A stretch of DNA of 64,000 nt from Polymyxa betae (GCA_003693705.1 RBZT01000424.1:2676-66675); one strand, 5' to 3'; positions 1-12,818 are shown, counted from the stretch's first letter. Numbers and translations: made by a program. Notes: generated by a model from the sequence alone, not told the origin.

Positions 1-1032
1 AGAGAAGGTGTTGGCGGCTGTGGTGATGCTGGTGGCTGGGTTGGCGCTGGCGACGTCTGTGGTGGCTGTGCAGTTGGAGGCGACGTTCGAGGCTCTCGGA
101 TGGGAATTGGCGGCATCTGCGTTGGAGACGTCGGCGGCAATTCGGGCGTTGCCATTGGAGCCGTTTCAGACTCTTCTGGACTTTCCGGCGACAGCGGTGG
201 CTCAGTCAGCACAATTCGTGTTGGCTCGGGAGGTGGTGATCTTGGAGTTCGAGCTGTTGAGACTGGGACCGGGATCGGGAGTGGCGGGGATACGTCAAAC
301 TGCAGGTTGGAGGCGTTGCGGAAAGAGAGATGCAGCTGATCGGCCTAGACATAATGGTCATCAATATGTGACTTAACCCAGATGAGATGGAACGTACCTG
401 AGGAGGAACTGAAGCCGGTGACGGCAGTATGGGGGGAGATGGTGCCTCAGGCTGGCGCTGGATGGCCTGAGGCGGCGCACTGATTGGCGTTGGTGATAGA
501 ACAGGTGGACGTGTTGGAGGTGATGGAGTGATTATTATGGGTCCAACAATAATAGGAGGTGTCGGAGCTGGAGTTACTGGGATCATTATAGGAGATGTTG
601 GCATAGGACGTATGGCGATTGGTGTTGGCGATGGGGCTGGCGATACAGGGCTGGGCGACGGCGGCGACGTCGGTCCCGATGGCAACAGGCTTGGCGCCGG
701 GTAGACGGTGATGGTCGGTGGCGGTGACGAAGGCAACGGCGATGGTGACGGCGCCAATGTGTTGACCGCCGGCATAATCGAGCCATTAGGCCCTGGCAAC
801 GGCTGGAAACAGATCGGCTTGCCTCTGCAGAGATCAACACGAATCGTACTACATAGGATGGTATGGCTTACTGAAGATTGGGGTTCTGATCTATTAGAAA
901 TCGGGGAATGATGGCCAGGTACTGTCCATCGCAACTGGGGACACGTACAGTATTGGGGGCCGATGTCGGCGGCGTCTGTCCTAAGACGACGGCGACGACA
1001 ACGAGCAGCAATGGTGCGGCTCGAATTAGCAT
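1..1032 (-). CDS. secreted proline-rich protein, 3' end beyond window
   Basis: Three exons are readable: 872..1032, 398..848 and 1..344. The ATG at 1030..1032 opens a clear signal peptide (MLIRAAPLLLVVVAVVLGQ), followed by a short Cys-containing segment and then more than 200 residues dominated by Pro, Ser, Thr and Ala (PSPSP, PPPT, SPPSPSP-type runs). The frame continues open through position 1, so the C-terminus is missing. The intron at 345..397 is ordinary (53 nt). The one at 849..871 is only 23 nt but is GT..AG and restores the frame between the signal-peptide exon and the Pro-rich exon. The composition suggests an extracellular matrix, wall or adhesion protein; that is inference from composition, and no folded domain is recognised. 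The + strand of this stretch is a G-rich mirror and its ORFs are shadows. Confidence 0.6.
849..871 (-). other. candidate 23-nt intron
   Basis: The sequence on the minus strand begins GTAAG and ends GTAG. Removing it joins exon phase 2 (161 nt from the ATG) to the Pro-rich exon without a stop. Leaving it in terminates the signal-peptide frame at TAA immediately after the donor. Confidence 0.55.
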
Positions 1033-1510
1033 TACGGAAAGTAATCTAGGCGATTATCGGGCAAGATTCTGGTTCCGGAAAGATTGTTACCAAACGGACC
1101 GGAGCGCTCTGCTCCATATTTTCGGTATCGCAACGCATTGCCTCATTCTTGCGTTTGGCGTCCGATCGTAGCGTTTTCAAGTAGAAAAATGGCAACAATC
1201 ACCTGACTGACGAAATATCTGCAAACAATGGCGTCTCAACTATGGTTGGTTTATTAAGACATGACCGATTTGTATACAACTTGGCATTATCGTTATGTAA
1301 TAGCCATATCCTGTTTGTTAGCATAATTTCAACACAAAGACAATATCATCCGACGATACCTTATTGGAGAAAGCTTTACCGCTTCTTTAAATTATCTTCT
1401 CAAAGTTTTCCAAAGTTTGAACCTTGAGTCACCATCCTACAGCTACCATTTACATCTGAAACGGAATCTAGCGTGAAGCTTCCATTCTAATCTTCGAAAA
1501 CCAACTGATA
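1033..1510. other. intergenic, divergent promoter region
   Basis: This 478-bp gap separates the Pro-rich gene (minus) from the His-rich peptide (plus). The ORFs across it are short, lack conserved content and appear to be chance. No repeat or RNA gene is recognised. Confidence 0.5.
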
Positions 1511-1684
1511 ATGCAGTACAAGATATGGCAACTTCTAGCCGTGCTCTTGTTAGTCATGGTCGGATATGGCTCTGCTGGACATCATAGTCATAGTTCACAT
1601 CATGGTCATATCGATTCAGATAACCACTATGGTCACCATGGGCACCATGGGCATCATGGCCACCACGGGCACCATGGGCATTGA
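1511..1684 (+). CDS. secreted histidine/glycine-rich peptide, 57 aa
   Basis: A single exon opens with the ATG at 1511 and ends at TGA 1682..1684. Residues 1-22 form a hydrophobic signal peptide (MQYKIWQLLAVLLLVMVGYG then SA). The mature part is almost entirely His, Gly, Ser and Asp, ending in five or six tandem GHH units. Such His-Gly repeats commonly bind Zn, Cu or Ni, so a secreted metal-binding or antimicrobial peptide is plausible, but that is inference from composition only. A second gene with the same plan (signal peptide plus Asp/His-rich tail) lies at 19240..19558 on the other strand. The GGCACCATG-type DNA repeat could expand or contract by slippage. Confidence 0.65.
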   Translation: MQYKIWQLLAVLLLVMVGYGSAGHHSHSSHHGHIDSDNHYGHHGHHGHHGHHGHHGH

Positions 1685-1903
1685 GTTAACGTTGTTCTTA
1701 CAATCGATGTTGATCAAATCTCATGCTCAGTGTTTACACAGTCATACGTTTTTCAAATGATCATCATTGGCACCATCATCATACAAGTTCACAACTGACA
1801 ACTTTTGAGCGCAGCCCATATACACTGTAAAGATCTGCAACAAGAAGCTTATTTCATCTGTGCGAGATAAAAAGTAAATCTGTTGGTCAAAAGCGGTTAG
1901 ATT

Positions 1904-2146
1904 TTAGTGCTCATGAGTAAGTTTCGTGCTGCGAGGCGACATATGAACGAGCTTGGCTGGAGGGCGTTCATGGCTCTGGCGATTAACTGCAGGATCATGG
2001 GATTTCTTTCCGCTCAAATGATCGTTGTCCTCATAGTGGGAGACCTTAGGTGGTAGCTCGCAGCCTTGAACTGGGTCATGGTGATATGGGTGGTGTCGAT
2101 GAGCTGGGTGACGAGCGCCTCCTGCCATTCTAGCTTTGCCTGCCAT
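1904..2146 (-). CDS. hypothetical small His/Pro-rich protein, 80 aa
   Basis: A single open frame runs from the ATG at 2144..2146 to a TAA at 1904..1906. It starts MAGKARMAGGARHPAHRHHP and is rich in His, Pro, Ser, Lys and Asp, with no signal peptide, membrane segment or recognised domain. The composition suggests a disordered protein. It points toward the His-rich peptide gene on the other strand (convergent). I cannot assign a function, and a non-coding status is possible. Confidence 0.4.
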   Translation of the reverse strand: MAGKARMAGGARHPAHRHHPYHHDPVQGCELPPKVSHYEDNDHLSGKKSHDPAVNRQSHERPPAKLVHMSPRSTKLTHEH

Positions 2147-2770
2147 TGTAACAGATTTGGAATGAGCAACGAACTGGGTTATTGACGCGTGCCACCAAAG
2201 CCGAAGTCAAGATGAATATATATATGTGTTGTATGGATTAGAGAACAATCAGCCCCAAGCATTCGCCAGACAGTAATAAATTTGCAGCTCGTTATTGACG
2301 GCGTGACAATCGAACAAGTCGCCAATGAGCAGGTCAGGTGCCGGGCAGAATACAGCCGAACAGTAAAGGAAGAGACTATCTTGCGGTTGACATCGTAGTT
2401 GAGATCGAACGAATTGAAGAACCGAGGAGAAGGGCGATTGACGTGAGACCCGAATCTTGGACGATTTCAGGATGGGCGTGTTCGGTCCCGAACGTAAATG
2501 AATGACGACTATTTGAGTATTGATTGATAACTAAGTGACAATGATGATGGCCGGTTTACCTTTATCAATGCTACTACTGTCCATGTGAGGCCGATATCAT
2601 ATTGGAAATGGCCGATTAAAGGCCGCTCTCCCTCAGTACCGTAACAGGTTCTGTAATCTAATCAACGACCGAATATCTCAACAGTGGGCAGTTCCGCAGG
2701 ATTGGATTTATATTTTGAAACATGTTACGAAACATAGACGACAGAATCTAACAGAAAAACAAATGGTATA
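2147..2770. other. intergenic, nothing recognised
   Basis: About 620 bp of mixed composition lies between the small His/Pro-rich gene and the Tat-SF1 homolog. Both strands are broken by frequent stops. I see no gene, RNA or repeat. Confidence 0.5.
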
Positions 2771-4025
2771 TTAGCTCGTCTCAAGCCATTCACCAAATTC
2801 TTCTATGCGTTTCTTTTGCTCGTCTTCAGTTTCGTCGACTTTGTAATTTGTCACACCATCAAAGAATTCGCAAACGATTCGCTTGGCTCCAAACCAGCGG
2901 CCATTTAGGGATTCAATACACCGTTCGGCTCCAGCAGCATCTCTAAACTTGACGCAAACCGCACCGATCGGGCTCCCCTATACAGATTCAGCAATTAAGG
3001 CTTAACGCATAAAGAGATGACCAAAGCGAACCCGGAATACGGTAAGCTTGTCAATAGGACCACCAATTTTTTGGCATTCCAATCCGATTTCTTCTTCGAG
3101 CTGTTCATAGAAGTTATCTTCTCCAACAGCCTCATCCGGATGGAACATATTCTTCAAAACGATAATACGAAGACCAGCAGATCTATTCGGATCCTCATCC
3201 CAACCAACCAATGCTTGGACTTTGGCTTGTTTGACACGCCTCATTACGGCTGCTTGTGCAGGCGGCAGCTTGGGTTTTTTCATGTCAGGATCAATGGACT
3301 TGAACTTGGCCTGCAGAGGTCTAAGCGTAGATCGGAAAAGTCGAGAGTTGCAACCTTCTCAACATGAACTTTTAAATCTGGACGAATCATGGAATCGTGT
3401 AAGACATCAATAGCTGTCTGAGCTGACAGCGGCTATAGCACCTGTCAATAATACGGAAAACACAGAGACAACGGATAACCTGGAAATAATGAACAATGGC
3501 ATCGCCCTTTGGAGCCCCGGTATCGTCAGTATAAACTTTAACCATTGGCTCCTTCGTCTCAATATCTTCCTTAATGATGCCAACAGTCTTGAAATGAGCA
3601 TAAACTTCGTCTTTCGATAAATCAGCAAACTGTCCAGTCTGAGGGTCACGCTCCCAGGTAATATAAACCGAAGAATTAGGTGGTTTCTTCTTGGCACGCT
3701 TGCGTTTCTGTCGATCACAAAAACACAGAGTTGGTTATGAACCCTTCACAAGCTAATTCGAATCCAGATTCCAAAAATGAAACCAGAAGAATCAGCATAA
3801 AGCGATAATATTGTAAACCTTGGCTGCTTTTCGTTCCTTAACGGTCGATAATGGCTCCCAATCCTTCGACGACGGGCCGAAAACAAGCGTCTCATCCGGC
3901 ATGGACTCCAACACCTCCCAGGACACCGGCTCGCCTTCTTTATCATCACTTTTGAACTTCCATATGGGTTCAGCCTGCGGATTGGCCGCCAGGGGCGCAA
4001 CGGCGGATTCGGTCTCAGTTTTCAT
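2771..4025 (-). CDS. HTATSF1: Tat-SF1/CUS2-like splicing factor (two RRMs)
   Basis: This multi-exon gene starts at ATG 4023..4025 (MKTETESAVAPLAANPQAEP) and stops at TAA 2771..2773. The N-terminal part has the family's aromatic motif region (WKFKSDD, WEPLSTVKERKAAKVY). It is followed by a first RRM (SSVYITWERDPQTG...VKVYTDDTGAPKGDAIVHY, about 3480-3700), a basic linker with the conserved Trp-Asp segment (LVGWDEDPNRSAGLRIIVLKNM, broken here by the text limit) and a second UHM-type RRM ending FRDAAGAERCIESLNGRWF and CEFFDG. In yeast and animals this family is a U2 snRNP component that contacts SF3B1 and helps assemble the prespliceosome. Its presence fits the intron-rich genome. Exon borders between 3290 and 3800 are approximate. 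Confidence 0.88.
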
Positions 4026-4276
4026 TACGAGATGGGACTACGGGATCGAGTATGGGAGCGCTACCTACCTGGTGTCCAAGCTCCACTACGGATTTTTTCC
4101 AATTTTTCTTCAATTTGTCTTGAAAGATTTTATTTTTTTTTTGTTTGTAGGTATGTATGCATACCAAAGTGAACTGCATTGTGAAGTGCATTTGCTCTCC
4201 AGTCTTGATCAATATTGAATACAGAGAGAATTGCAACATAAAACGGTCTCAAAAAACACAGTAATTCCTCAGAAAA

Positions 4277-5359
4277 TTAGCTTGAAGCGTTTATTCCTAA
4301 ACTTGCCAGCTGAAAAAGGAGCCGGGCAATTTTCAAACCCCCGCTGGCTGATGGCTCTACCCTGTCTATGTAATCGCTGGCGGTCTTGCCATCAAGCGCT
4401 TCGAATAGAGGGACCGGAATGATATGACTGCCTTCGATCTTGATCTGACTGACAGCAATCTTGAACAACGCTCGAATAGCGCTTTGTAGCTTCACTGGCT
4501 TGGTATTATAGCTCAGATATGATAGAACAGGATCCACCCACCCTCCCTGTTGCTCTTCGGCCGGAAAGTAAATCATGCCTGAACATCTCGATCAGTTACA
4601 TACATACATCACTCGCTATAACGATATGTCTAACAAACGAGAATCTCCCTCGGTCGTGTTTTAGAGGTTAGTCTTTCTATGTAATTCTGGAGGTCATCTT
4701 TAAACATACGAACGAAATGCTTCATCCCCCAGCAATGTTCAGGCTCATTAAGTAGGTCTTCAGCTGAATTGAAATGTATTAGTAAGCTCATGTTATATTT
4801 TGTAGCAAGCGTTGAACTTAGAGCTACCTAGAATACACAAATGAACAAAAAATTGCTAACTAGAGTTCTGATAGCAAACGCTTACATCATTTCCTCCAAC
4901 CGATACAACAAGAATATCTTCACGACGGAGATTATCTTGAATAAATCGGTCTTGTTGGTTTAGTTGTTTCCGTCTTGATCGCAAAGTTGATTCTTCAACT
5001 GCTGCATTTATAGTCACTATTCGATGCTGTTCTCCTAAAACATTCAAATGGTAGCTAATATCAGCTACCATAACCGGAGGAGTTAAAATCTCTTTATATG
5101 GTCCAAAGGCCGGCTTTCGACGGCCGTCCCCGCGAATCCAAAATTTGTTATCCAACGACGAGTCACCAGCTAGGAAGATGACTGACGATGCTTGAGGTCC
5201 AATCGACTGATAAACCAGTTCGAGATCAGCGACGTCGTGACCATGATAGGACTCAACTAAGTGATAAAAGCGTGATGAATCTAGTGATAGATTCATCGAC
5301 AGACTGATATGACACCCGAGCAGAATAACGGCAATATAAAAAAGCACCGTTGCATTCAT
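4277..5359 (-). CDS. secreted SGNH-fold hydrolase-like protein
   Basis: The start is ATG 5357..5359 with a signal peptide (MNATVLFYIAVILLGCHIS); the stop is at 4277. The three exons join cleanly across two introns, one after VGGND (near 4825-4887) and one around 4575-4640. SGNH landmarks are visible: block I FLAGDSSLDNKFW with the nucleophile Ser, and block III VSVGGNDV with the oxyanion Asn. Instead of a clear DxxH block V the C-terminal region carries SDYIDRVEPSASGG, so the catalytic His is not obvious. GDSL-type proteins hydrolyse esters, and the export signal suggests action on extracellular or endomembrane glycans or lipids. Substrate is unknown. It is transcribed toward Tat-SF1, in the same orientation. 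Confidence 0.7.
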
Positions 5360-5500
5360 CGGTTGATTTCATAAACTCAGGTCTGCACAGAGATCAAAAG
5401 AGTTGCATATGAGACTGTAGATTTTGAGTGTCAAGAACTGAACATGCGCCAAAAGCTAACTTTACGGAAAAGACATGAAATGGCAAAACGAGATCAAATT

Positions 5501-7454
5501 TTATTCTACATCGTTGTTCTGAGCTAGTTCTTTCAGCCTTCTTTCAACGTCCGCAGCCTGCAGAAACAATTAGACCTTTAGTAGGAAAAGTTTGAAAAAC
5601 TGACCTTGTCTTTTGGATTCACAATCAAACTGATTCCAGTTATAAATGAAATACAAAAAATGGCCCAGATGAATATGCTATTCGCCCATATGACTCGGAA
5701 GAACCTCAAATAGAAAACCTGGGTCCCGAATATCGACCTGACATCTGTATTTCGAGCGTATATTTTGAAGCTCAGCACACAGAACTACATCGGATTAAGC
5801 CTGATATTGCTGGTAAAGATGAAAAACCGACCTGAACAACCGGGATCGTACAGATTAATATAATCCAAGTATTGAAAATGAATGCATTCATCATCGTATT
5901 GCCAAGCTCCATTGGGTAGATTTTCATCAGCCAAGGAACTCGTAGCCCAACCCTAAATGTGCCTTTGATAGCACAGAGAACCAAATAGAACGAGTACACG
6001 CCGAACGCCACCACACCGAACAAAGAGAAGCCTGGTATCCCTGTATCCAACTCCACGAACATAGTATTGAGGAACGGGTCACCATCTTTTGGCAGAACGT
6101 AGTAGCAGATATGGATAAACCACGTCACCGTTAATATAATTCTGAATACGAGATTGAGTCTTCATGGGAATCAACTGGCAAACAACAACAACAACAACAG
6201 GAAGAAATATGAGAGGAGAATTGCAGATAAAACCAAATGTAAACACTTGTCATAGTAACGTTTCCCGCTCCGAAGTCAGAAAAAAAACAGAAGTGATACC
6301 CTATGAGCCCAAAGAGAAGCATAGAGAAGTACCAGACAGGATTCCCTCCTTTCTGATAATATGACTCCTCTAGAAGGCGTTTCTCCTTCTTGAGGGCGTG
6401 AAGTTCGGCTTCGAGTCGATTCTGTGTTGCCCTGTCGTTACGACGATTCTTTCGGGTGTTGGCTCGATCGAGGTCAGCTTTGCCTTTCTGCAACTCTAGG
6501 GCCATTGCCAGCAAGCCACCGGCTTTCTTCCCGATGGCGATCTTCTGCTTGGCGAATTCGATGGCAGTCATCGGGATGGGTCGCGTTCGAAACTCATTAA
6601 TCATATCGAAAGGCAGCGAGATGAAGCCGATTCCACAGAATACTGTAAAGAAAAACCATCCTAAAAACGCCAGCATGGCAGAACAAAACACCAAGAAGGA
6701 AACTTGCATAGACCACTGCACATTGGTCGAATTGCAAACGTCCTAAACGATCGTGAAAAGCATGCTTCTAAATGGGTTTAGACCTACAGTAGACTTTGCG
6801 GATAAACTGCCTTTCAGAGGGCATTTGAGGCTGTTGAAATTTGATCGGGAGGTATCGCTGATGGGCCACGATGATGAAAGCTGACTAACATCGCGATCGA
6901 TGAGCGTCAGTGGAATCTCGGCGGTGTCGAAGAAGAGCTTCATGAGGGCGAAGACCATCGCCAAGATGATACAACCGATCAATGTGTATTGCAAGGCAGT
7001 GCCTGCTTGTCCTCCCCAAGCTCCAACAACTCCACCGTTTCGCTCACTAAAACTGTCTCAGCATTAGGTATTATGGAGCGAGTATTCCATACGGATTGTT
7101 ATCCGATTCGTAGAAGAAGAACGCGTAAGGCAGGACGATGGTGACGACGGCGATAATGCAGACGAAAATCCCCTGCCAGAGGATATCCATGCGAAGCCCA
7201 CCACCGCTGCCAGCTCCATTTGCCACATCCAACGGCAGCGCTAAAATTGTCCCGAACGACAGAAACAGGCCAGAGACGACAACACCTCTTGGAAACCATG
7301 CCATATTCGCGTCGTCAGGATGCCCAAATTTGATGAGAATTAAAACACATCCGGCAAGTATGATGAACGATAAGACGACGACGGTGACAATCAGGAACCA
7401 GCTCACGCTAGACGAAGCCAAATCCAAGTTGGACGGTGACGTCGTCGTCACCAT
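5501..7454 (-). CDS. LIMR/LMBR1-like multipass membrane protein
   Basis: The start is ATG 7452..7454 and the stop TAA 5501..5503, with several introns of about 50-60 nt. The first transmembrane helix is followed by the family hallmark FGHPDDANMAWFPRGVVVSG and ILALPLDVAN, matching plant and protist LIMR proteins. Downstream exons encode further hydrophobic helices (for example VCIIAVVTIVLPYAFFFYESD), a Lys/Glu-rich cytosolic coiled stretch at about 6370-6480 (DRANTRKNRRNDRATQNRLE) and a C-terminal charged tail (ELAQNNDVE). Nine or so membrane segments are expected. LMBRD1, the animal relative, assists lysosomal cobalamin export; whether this protein does so here is inference. The + strand ORFs opposite it are shadows. 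Confidence 0.82.
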
Positions 7455-8000
7455 TGTGCCAGATTGATGATGGTTTTGTCAGCCCGTATGATGCTGTGAT
7501 AGTTTGACACTGACAGCATGGAATCCCAATGGTACAGGTCATGAGACCGTCTGGTTCAGTGACAGAAAACGCCAAAGTTTCAGCTTCCACGACAATGCAC
7601 CAATCGCTCGATGCCAACAGTGTTGTCAACGCGTTTCGCTCCTGAACCGTGATAAATTGAGAAAGATTAGAATTAGGCTGGGAGTTCGTTGTACAGCATC
7701 TTCATACCTTGATTATATTGTGACGATTCTAAGGCATCAAAAGCACTAGGGTCCCGATTTCCGATCGTGCCAGGCCGGAGCAATACCCACGATTTATAGT
7801 CCCACAGAGCGTTTCATAATGCATCTTTTGACTGGAACTTTTTCTATAAAATCATTTAGAAATAACTCTTTATCATGAATATTTAGTGTCACATTTAAAA
7901 TTGTTGATTTATAAAATGGTGATTCTCTTCGTATGATAGGCGAACTTGATTTCAAGATGGAAAATTGAGTTTCAATTACAGCTGCTACAGTAATGTGACT
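7455..8000. other. intergenic; possible stray exon on minus strand 7490-7760
   Basis: Between LIMR and QDPR. On the minus strand a frame near 7500-7650 reads like protein (NALTTLLASSDWCIVVEAET) and a second piece near 7710-7755 (FDALESSQYNQ) could precede it, but I found no GT..AG join in phase and no good start. It may be a broken gene or chance. The rest is AT-rich. Confidence 0.25.
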
Positions 8001-8839
8001 TTATTGTTGTATTAACTCAAATGACGTTCGGTTTTGTTGAGTTTTGACGGCATACAATCCAGCTTGTTCGACTTCATTTGTGTTCATTGCCCAAGTTAAA
8101 AGCTGTGATGATACATGCTCGACTGAAGTCCATGTTGAATAATCAGCCGAGGGCATAGCCTGTCGATTTGCTGCTGTATCCAAGGTTTCAGGCATAATAC
8201 AAGCGACTTTGAAATTGTAGTCGCTCTCACCCAGCGATTTTGTCTAACCAATATGAATACTGCTTTGAAAAAAAGAACAATTATTGCATTTACCAAGAAA
8301 TGTACTGCATTCTTTGAGATGCCATAAGCTAAGGAATTAGATGTGGCAGAGAGGCACGAACTGGAGCCTGTTAGCATAAGTAACCCATTTGGCCGAAGTT
8401 TTTTGTCTGCAATATGCCCTGCTAGTATCGATGTCATCGTATTGACAGTGAACATATTTATAGTGTCAACGAATATCTTGGGTTCCGAGAGGCTTCCTCC
8501 AACCCTAAATGATCACCATAAGGAAGGACTTCGCTATCTTGATAGAAGATACCATGAGCCTGCAACTGAAAAGATAGCATCAACAGGTGGCAAAGAACTT
8601 AAAATCGATTCCGATACGACACTGAGACTTAAGTTGGTCTCTATAACGATGCTTTGATTGGCGGCCTGGCTAGGTTTGCGATCGACACAGATACATTTCC
8701 AATCAGCTGCCTGAAAGACTCGAACTATCGAGCTGCCAAGGGCACCACATCCGCCGATCTAACCTGGGATAAACGATATGGCTAAGTATATACAAAAACT
8801 GCTTACTACTAAGGCGCGTTTCGCCAAAGTTGAAGTCAT
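8001..8839 (-). CDS. QDPR: dihydropteridine reductase
   Basis: The four exons are fully readable from ATG 8837..8839 to TAA 8001..8003. The protein begins MTSTLAKRALVIGGCGALGS, the Rossmann GGxGALG NAD(P)H-binding motif. It continues through VDAIFSVAGSW, SSSCLSATSNSLAYGISKNA (the SDR Tyr-x-x-x-Lys active site YGISK), HFLTKSLGESDYNFKVACIM and PETLDTAANRQAMPSADYS, all typical of QDPR, and ends FELIQQ. QDPR regenerates tetrahydrobiopterin or tetrahydrofolate from quinonoid dihydropterin in the cytosol, supporting aromatic amino acid hydroxylases. The intron just before TKSLGE (50 nt) uses the later AG; the earlier AG would give a stop. A long inverted repeat begins five bases upstream of the ATG. 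Confidence 0.9.
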
Positions 8840-8843
8840 GACA

Positions 8844-8964
8844 ATAGAAAGGACCAATATCGTATATCAATTTATCCTTACTCTCGAAATTGCCGGCCTT
8901 TCGCTGTAGATACCGCTAATGGGAGTAAGGAAAAATTGATAAATACGATATTAATCCTTTCTAT
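8844..8964. repeat. inverted repeat with ~40-bp arms
   Basis: Arm 1 (about 8844..8883) and arm 2 (about 8923..8964) are near-perfect reverse complements (core AATATCGTATATCAATTT against AAATTGATAAATACGATATT), separated by a 39-nt GC-richer spacer. The whole unit could fold as one long hairpin. It lies immediately upstream of the QDPR start codon. It may be a small MITE or a structured 5' leader. Confidence 0.75.
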
Positions 8965-9012
8965 GGGGTATGGATTCTGATGATATACGATTTTGAAGAA
9001 TCCGCGCTTCAT

Positions 9013-9060
9013 AATTTAATTACAAAGAATTATTGCTAAACTTTTTTAGCAATTTAAATT
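9013..9060. repeat. small AT-rich palindrome
   Basis: ATTGCTAAA (9032..9040) pairs with TTTAGCAAT (9045..9053), with outer AATTTAA/TTAAATT arms at 9013..9019 and 9054..9060. It lies in the gap between QDPR and Rpt2. Function unknown. Confidence 0.6.
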
Positions 9061-9273
9061 ACTGGATTTTTAGTGGCGGATCTCAGTCCATTTTGTCTTC
9101 CGCATTGATTCTTTCTGAAAATGTCAACCGCAATATAGATATGAAGGTGAGCAAGCTAGTCCAACATAACCAATTTATGACGGAAAAAGATGAATGTGTG
9201 AACGTATATGAGTACGAAAATGGAAAAGTACTGAAGCACAGCATGAAAATGGAATTGCTGTATTGCATTGAAA

Positions 9274-11045
<1,772 letters not shown>

Positions 11046-11091
11046 AACGATCTGCTGTCAGCAACAGAGCAAAGTCAAATAACTCAGTTAG

Positions 11092-11534
11092 ATAAGACGA
11101 GGCAAAACAATAAGGAGCAACCCGATCCAGCCACTCGCACTTAACGCACTGAAGTTCCGAAATTTTATTGTACGCATTTTTGGTTTCTGTGCCGCTAAAA
11201 ACCGAAATTCTTTCTTTGCCGATCAGCTTGAGGCCAGTGCTCGAGCGTTTGAACTTTGGATGTTGCGCTTAAAAAAGTGGCGTAGCGCTCTGAAATTGGA
11301 CCCAGAAAGCTTTGGAATCCGGCCCAAGATTGCTCTAAAGCTGTTCGTTCGGACAATTGTTGCGTCGGTCTGATAAGCATGGGTGCTCATCAATTCAATT
11401 TTGAACCCTATCAGCAAGAATGCGCTTCGCCCGATCGCCCGATACTTGCTAAAAGACAGAAGACGTTTCGTATCCCAACTGCCCCTAAAACAGTTACTCT
11501 CAAGCAGAGTTGTGTGATAACGGGAAGGCGCTGA
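11092..11534 (+). CDS. hypothetical basic helical protein, start unresolved
   Basis: A frame open from 11092 encodes an amphipathic helical segment (FFADQLEASARAFELWMLRL, then KKWRSALKLDPESFGIRPK). It can be joined across a GT..AG intron of about 49 nt (after ...RTIVAS, near 11369) to QECASPDRPILAKRQKTFRI and ends at TGA 11532..11534. The second part also has its own ATG at 11379..11381 giving a 51-residue ORF (MGAHQFNFEPYQQECASPDR). I see no ATG for the first part, so an upstream exon is missing or the locus is decayed. A 119-residue minus-strand ORF overlaps (11223..11582) but has a less natural composition. No homolog recognised. Confidence 0.35.
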
Positions 11535-11616
11535 TTTTATCACTTGCAATACAACAGATTTGAAATACAGTCTTATTTGCATAAAGGCGTTATGATCTTA
11601 CAGTTATGGGCCTAAT

Positions 11617-12072
11617 CAGGGACGGAGCCAGAATCTGAAGGGACCCGGGCTAAATGTTCCTTCTCAGGAACCCAGTATGCAAAGTGTTGTATATTATAAT
11701 CTTAATTTTATTGCAATGAGAATTGGCTACGACGCGTTGCCATTGTTTTGAATCTGACAATGACAGACCCCGTGCTGATCTTTGAATCATTATTCTTTTT
11801 CGATGAACAGCACCAAGGCACTCAATAAGAATTTGTATCAGACCTTATTGCGAATGCGATTTCAGAACATTTTGAGGGCAGAGAATGAGAGGCCCTAATG
11901 GCCTAATATAATTAGGAACTCACAGGTACGTGGAAATTCGTTCTGTAACCTCAAGAGTCGAAAACCAAATTTGAAATTGGTTTTATGACATGTAGGGCTA
12001 GGGTTTTAGAGTGAACGGCCTTGAAAATGGGTATACCTACACGGTAGCCCACCCCCTGTGGCTCCGTCCCTG
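11617..12072. mobile_element. non-autonomous hAT-like DNA transposon (MITE)
   Basis: The 456-bp segment is bounded by perfect 14-bp terminal inverted repeats, CAGGGACGGAGCCA at 11617 and its reverse complement ending at 12072. CAGGG-start termini with a GGAGCCA core are typical of hAT superfamily elements. The interior has no transposase ORF. I could not find a clean 8-bp target duplication (flanks GGGCCTAAT and AATTTGTC), so the insertion may be old. Superfamily assignment rests on the terminal sequence alone. Confidence 0.6.
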
Positions 12073-12597
12073 AATTTGTCACACTTTACAAGAGATCGGA
12101 ATACCATAGCCTGTCCATAGCCCTGATCCGTATATAGTGTATAATAAACACTTTACAGAGTTCACAAATTTTGGCCCCAAATTGTTAAAGTATAACAGCT
12201 GGAAAATGGTCAACTTTGATAAATTCTATAAAATCAACCATTAATCTAGCATCGATGAAATTTTGCAATCATATCAGGTACGACCCAAACCCTAGCCCGC
12301 AAAAAAGTTTGCGCGAAATTCGTGTTCTGGACCTCGCCATTGCTTGCTGGGTTTCCTGACTGTTTTAATGGCGTCCCTGGAAGAGTTCTCGATACACACG
12401 ATGATACAACGTCCAATATCTGGAAAGACGATACTGAGGATGATCCCATACAGTTGAGTCATGCTCAGCTGCTCAAATTGACCAATTTTCTGTCGTACCG
12501 AAGTCGCTGGATGGAGGTTTTACGACGACGCAGTTCGTGATTTTCGAACAGTTCCAGCAATGCCTAGGTTACCTGTGTTTTTATTGTGAACTGTTTT

Positions 12598-12647
12598 TTA
12601 CTTGGCAACCTCTTTGATGCCGTTCGAGAGAGGTTACCATCAAGTAA
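12598..12647. repeat. imperfect palindrome
   Basis: TTACTTGGCAACCTCT on the left pairs imperfectly with AGAGGTTACCATCAAGTAA on the right around a 15-nt loop. It is probably a transposon end or hairpin remnant. Confidence 0.55.
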
Positions 12648-12818
12648 CGTTACCAACCCTGAACCCTAAACACCAAAAATGACCTGAGGCTATTTATGGA
12701 ACGATCGCTTGCGCCTCAAAGTGGGCGAACATGACGGCAGCGAAAGAGTCCAGAACAGGACTCCTCTGCACAATCGCAGTCTCGAACCCGATGTCAAAGA
12801 GCTAAATAAACACTGCTC

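Noticed and set aside
11223-11582. Minus-strand 119-aa ORF
   Set aside because: The opposite strand encodes a more natural helical protein with an in-phase intron; the minus frame looks like its shadow.
12322-12540. Plus-strand 72-aa ORF before DSCC1
   Set aside because: It starts with GTG and I found no in-phase upstream exon or homology; kept only as a note.
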